DNA from: Streptomyces thermodiastaticus
Lineage (GTDB): Bacteria > Actinomycetota > Actinomycetes > Streptomycetales > Streptomycetaceae
Assembly: GCF_014656135.1 (NCBI RefSeq)
Contig: NZ_BNBV01000012.1
Span: 1 to 64,000 of the forward strand
Length of the DNA: 64,000 nt
Direction of reading: 5' to 3'
The translations under genes were made by a program, and so were the position numbers. Below, piece by piece: positions 62,798 through 64,000 of this stretch. A model generated the notes under the pieces. That model saw only the letters and a program-made list of their open reading frames with translations. It was not told the DNA's origin and ran no database searches. Every line of letters starts with the position of its first letter. The first letter of the stretch is position 1.

Positions 62798-63274
62798 ATG
62801 GCCGTCAAGGACCGGGACCGGTTCTCCACCGCGACCAGGCTCAGGCTGCTCGGGGAGCAGACCGCGGCCCGGGTCTACCGCTCCCAGAGCCGTCGGCAGG
62901 CCCGCCGTTCCCGGCTGACCGGCCGCGCCGCACTGCTCGCGCTGGTGGTGTGCTCCCTGGTGGTCGCCCTGGCCTACCCGATGCGGCAGTACGTCTCCCA
63001 GCGCGAGGACATCGCCGACCTCAAGCGGCGCAAGCAGCAGGCCCAGGAGCGGGTCGAGCAGCTGCGTGACCTCAAGGCGCGCTGGCAGGACGACGCCTAC
63101 GCCGAGCAGCAGATCCGGCAGCGGCTGCACTATGTCAAGCCCGGCGAGACCGGATACACCATGATCGACCCGGGCGAGGCCAGACAGTCGAGGGCCGAGC
63201 AGAAGACGGCTCCCCGCCCCTGGTACATCAACCTCTGGCACGCCGTGGACACCTCCGACGCGGCCCGCCACTGA
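62798..63274 (+). CDS. divIC: septum formation initiator DivIC (FtsB family)
   Basis: 158 residues: basic cytoplasmic N-terminus (RSQSRRQARRSRLTGR), one membrane segment ALLALVVCSLVVALAYPM, then an exterior leucine-zipper-like coiled coil EDIADLKRRKQQAQERVEQL and the family segment AYAEQQIRQRLHYVKPGETG. It acts with FtsL/FtsQ in the divisome. ATG 62798 follows GGGGAGG. The gene lies downstream of eno, the widespread actinobacterial order eno-divIC-DUF501-ppx. Confidence 0.93.
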   Translation: MAVKDRDRFSTATRLRLLGEQTAARVYRSQSRRQARRSRLTGRAALLALVVCSLVVALAYPMRQYVSQREDIADLKRRKQQAQERVEQLRDLKARWQDDAYAEQQIRQRLHYVKPGETGYTMIDPGEARQSRAEQKTAPRPWYINLWHAVDTSDAARH

Positions 63275-63300
63275 ACCGACAGGAAGACCCACCCACAGGC

Positions 63301-63849
63301 ATGGAAACCCCTCCGCCGCCCACCCCGCGCACCGAACCCACCGCCGAGGACACCGAGGCCGTCCGGCTCCAGCTCGGCCGGCCCCCGCGCGGGCTGCGCG
63401 CGATCGCGCACCGCTGCCCCTGCGGCCGGCCGGACGTCGTGGAGACGGCACCGCGGCTGCCCGACGGCACGCCCTTCCCGACGCTGTACTACCTCACCTG
63501 CCCGCGCGCCGCCTCGGCGATCGGCACGCTGGAGGCCGAGGGCGTGATGAAGGAGATGACCGAGCGGCTGCAGCGGGACGAGGAGCTGGCCGCCGCCTAC
63601 CGGGCCGCGCACGAGGACTACTTCCGGCGCCGGGACGAGATCGAGGAGCTGACCGGCTTCCCCAGCGCGGGCGGCATGCCCGACCGGGTCAAGTGCCTGC
63701 ACGTGCTCGTGGCCCACTCCCTGGCCGCGGGCCCCGGCGTGAACCCGCTGGGCGACGAGGCGATCGCGCTGCTGCCCGAGTGGTGGCGCAAGGGAGCCTG
63801 CGTGCAGGTGCCGCAGCAGCACACGACGAGCGAGGAGAACGACACGTGA
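63301..63849 (+). CDS. DUF501 domain protein
   Basis: 182 residues, soluble. DUF501 features: LGRPPRGLRAIAHRCPCGRP, TLYYLTCPRAASAIGTLEAE, YFRRRDEIEELTGFPSAGGM and PDRVKCLHVLVAHSLAAGPG. The conserved Cys residues (CPCG, TCP, KC) could bind metal. Function unknown, but the gene is nearly always between divIC and a Ppx/GppA phosphatase; its stop overlaps the next start by four bases. Confidence 0.93.
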   Translation: METPPPPTPRTEPTAEDTEAVRLQLGRPPRGLRAIAHRCPCGRPDVVETAPRLPDGTPFPTLYYLTCPRAASAIGTLEAEGVMKEMTERLQRDEELAAAYRAAHEDYFRRRDEIEELTGFPSAGGMPDRVKCLHVLVAHSLAAGPGVNPLGDEAIALLPEWWRKGACVQVPQQHTTSEENDT

Positions 63850-64000
63850 CCCGGGTGGCAGCCATCGACTGCGGAACGAACTCCATCCGTCTGCTGGTCG
63901 CGGACGTGAACCCGGACACGGGCGAACTGACCGACCTGGACCGGCGGATGACGATCGTGCGGCTCGGCCAGGGCGTGGACCGCACCGGCCGGCTCGCGCC
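63846..64000 (+). CDS. Ppx/GppA family phosphatase (partial, 5' end)
   Basis: GTG 63846 overlaps the DUF501 stop (GTGA). The 51 visible residues include VAAIDCGTNSIRLLVADV, the phosphate-binding P-loop of the ASKHA-fold exopolyphosphatase/pppGpp phosphatase family, and RRMTIVRLGQGVDRTGRL. The gene runs off the right edge. Confidence 0.93.
   Translation, partial: MTRVAAIDCGTNSIRLLVADVNPDTGELTDLDRRMTIVRLGQGVDRTGRLA

Overview
The window is high-GC DNA with strong third-position G/C bias, GTG/TTG starts, many four-base ATGA/GTGA overlaps and -10-only promoters placed 6-7 bases before start codons. With its gene content this is the chromosome of a Streptomyces. From memory, the gene order (rsmA-ispE, galT-galE-galK, tamR-tam, ppc, pth-rplY-prs-glmU, mfd, mazG, rpfA, eno, divIC) is that of the conserved S. 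coelicolor core chromosome. No prophage, insertion sequence, CRISPR array or antibiotic cluster is visible.

Layout: 1-600 holds the tail of an unknown gene and a 140-residue orphan of lower GC, possibly a toxin end with its immunity gene. 0.8-7.2 kb carries a protein O-mannosyltransferase, rsmI, a zinc-ribbon protein, tatD, rsmA and ispE. 7.2-14.7 kb has a broken Uma2 remnant, an ABC-F ATPase, two tandem paralogous membrane-anchored beta-propeller proteins of identical length, and a response regulator that lacks its phospho-acceptor Asp. 14.8-20.3 kb is a galactose unit: a sodium/solute symporter diverging from galT-galE-galK across a shared operator region. 20.5-25.3 kb holds GNAT, a LuxR-type regulator, tamR/tam, two truncated gene remnants, and a TetR-desaturase pair with two operators. 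25.6-33.4 kb is housekeeping: ppc, pth, rplY, prs, glmU and tRNA-Gln.

33.4-42.4 kb is the most unusual part: an HTH/nuclease-like gene beside the tRNA, an orphan histidine kinase, a 26-base tandem repeat, then four toxin/immunity-type genes: SUKH-3, a YwqJ-type deaminase, a WHH nuclease fused to SUKH-1, and a 908-residue Imm35/Pro-rich/deaminase/SUKH-4 fusion, followed by a coiled-coil protein. Toxin-like and immunity-like domains sit in the same polypeptides and no secretion module is visible.

42.5-64 kb has an MFS exporter, a FtsX-type ABC pair whose ATPase has an N-terminal frameshift, mfd, a secreted HNH lipoprotein, a divergent regulator/anti-sigma pair that has lost both N-termini, a SurA-like lipoprotein, mazG behind two DnaA-box repeats, a cytochrome P450, two Rpf-type muralytic enzymes (the second behind a c-di-AMP riboswitch), eno behind a 17-base tandem repeat, divIC, a DUF501 gene and the start of a Ppx/GppA phosphatase.

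All identifications come from reading motifs; no database search was run. Several remnants (Uma2, VOC/Phd, Scr1/ATPase) show small deletions nibbling at accessory genes between conserved core blocks.
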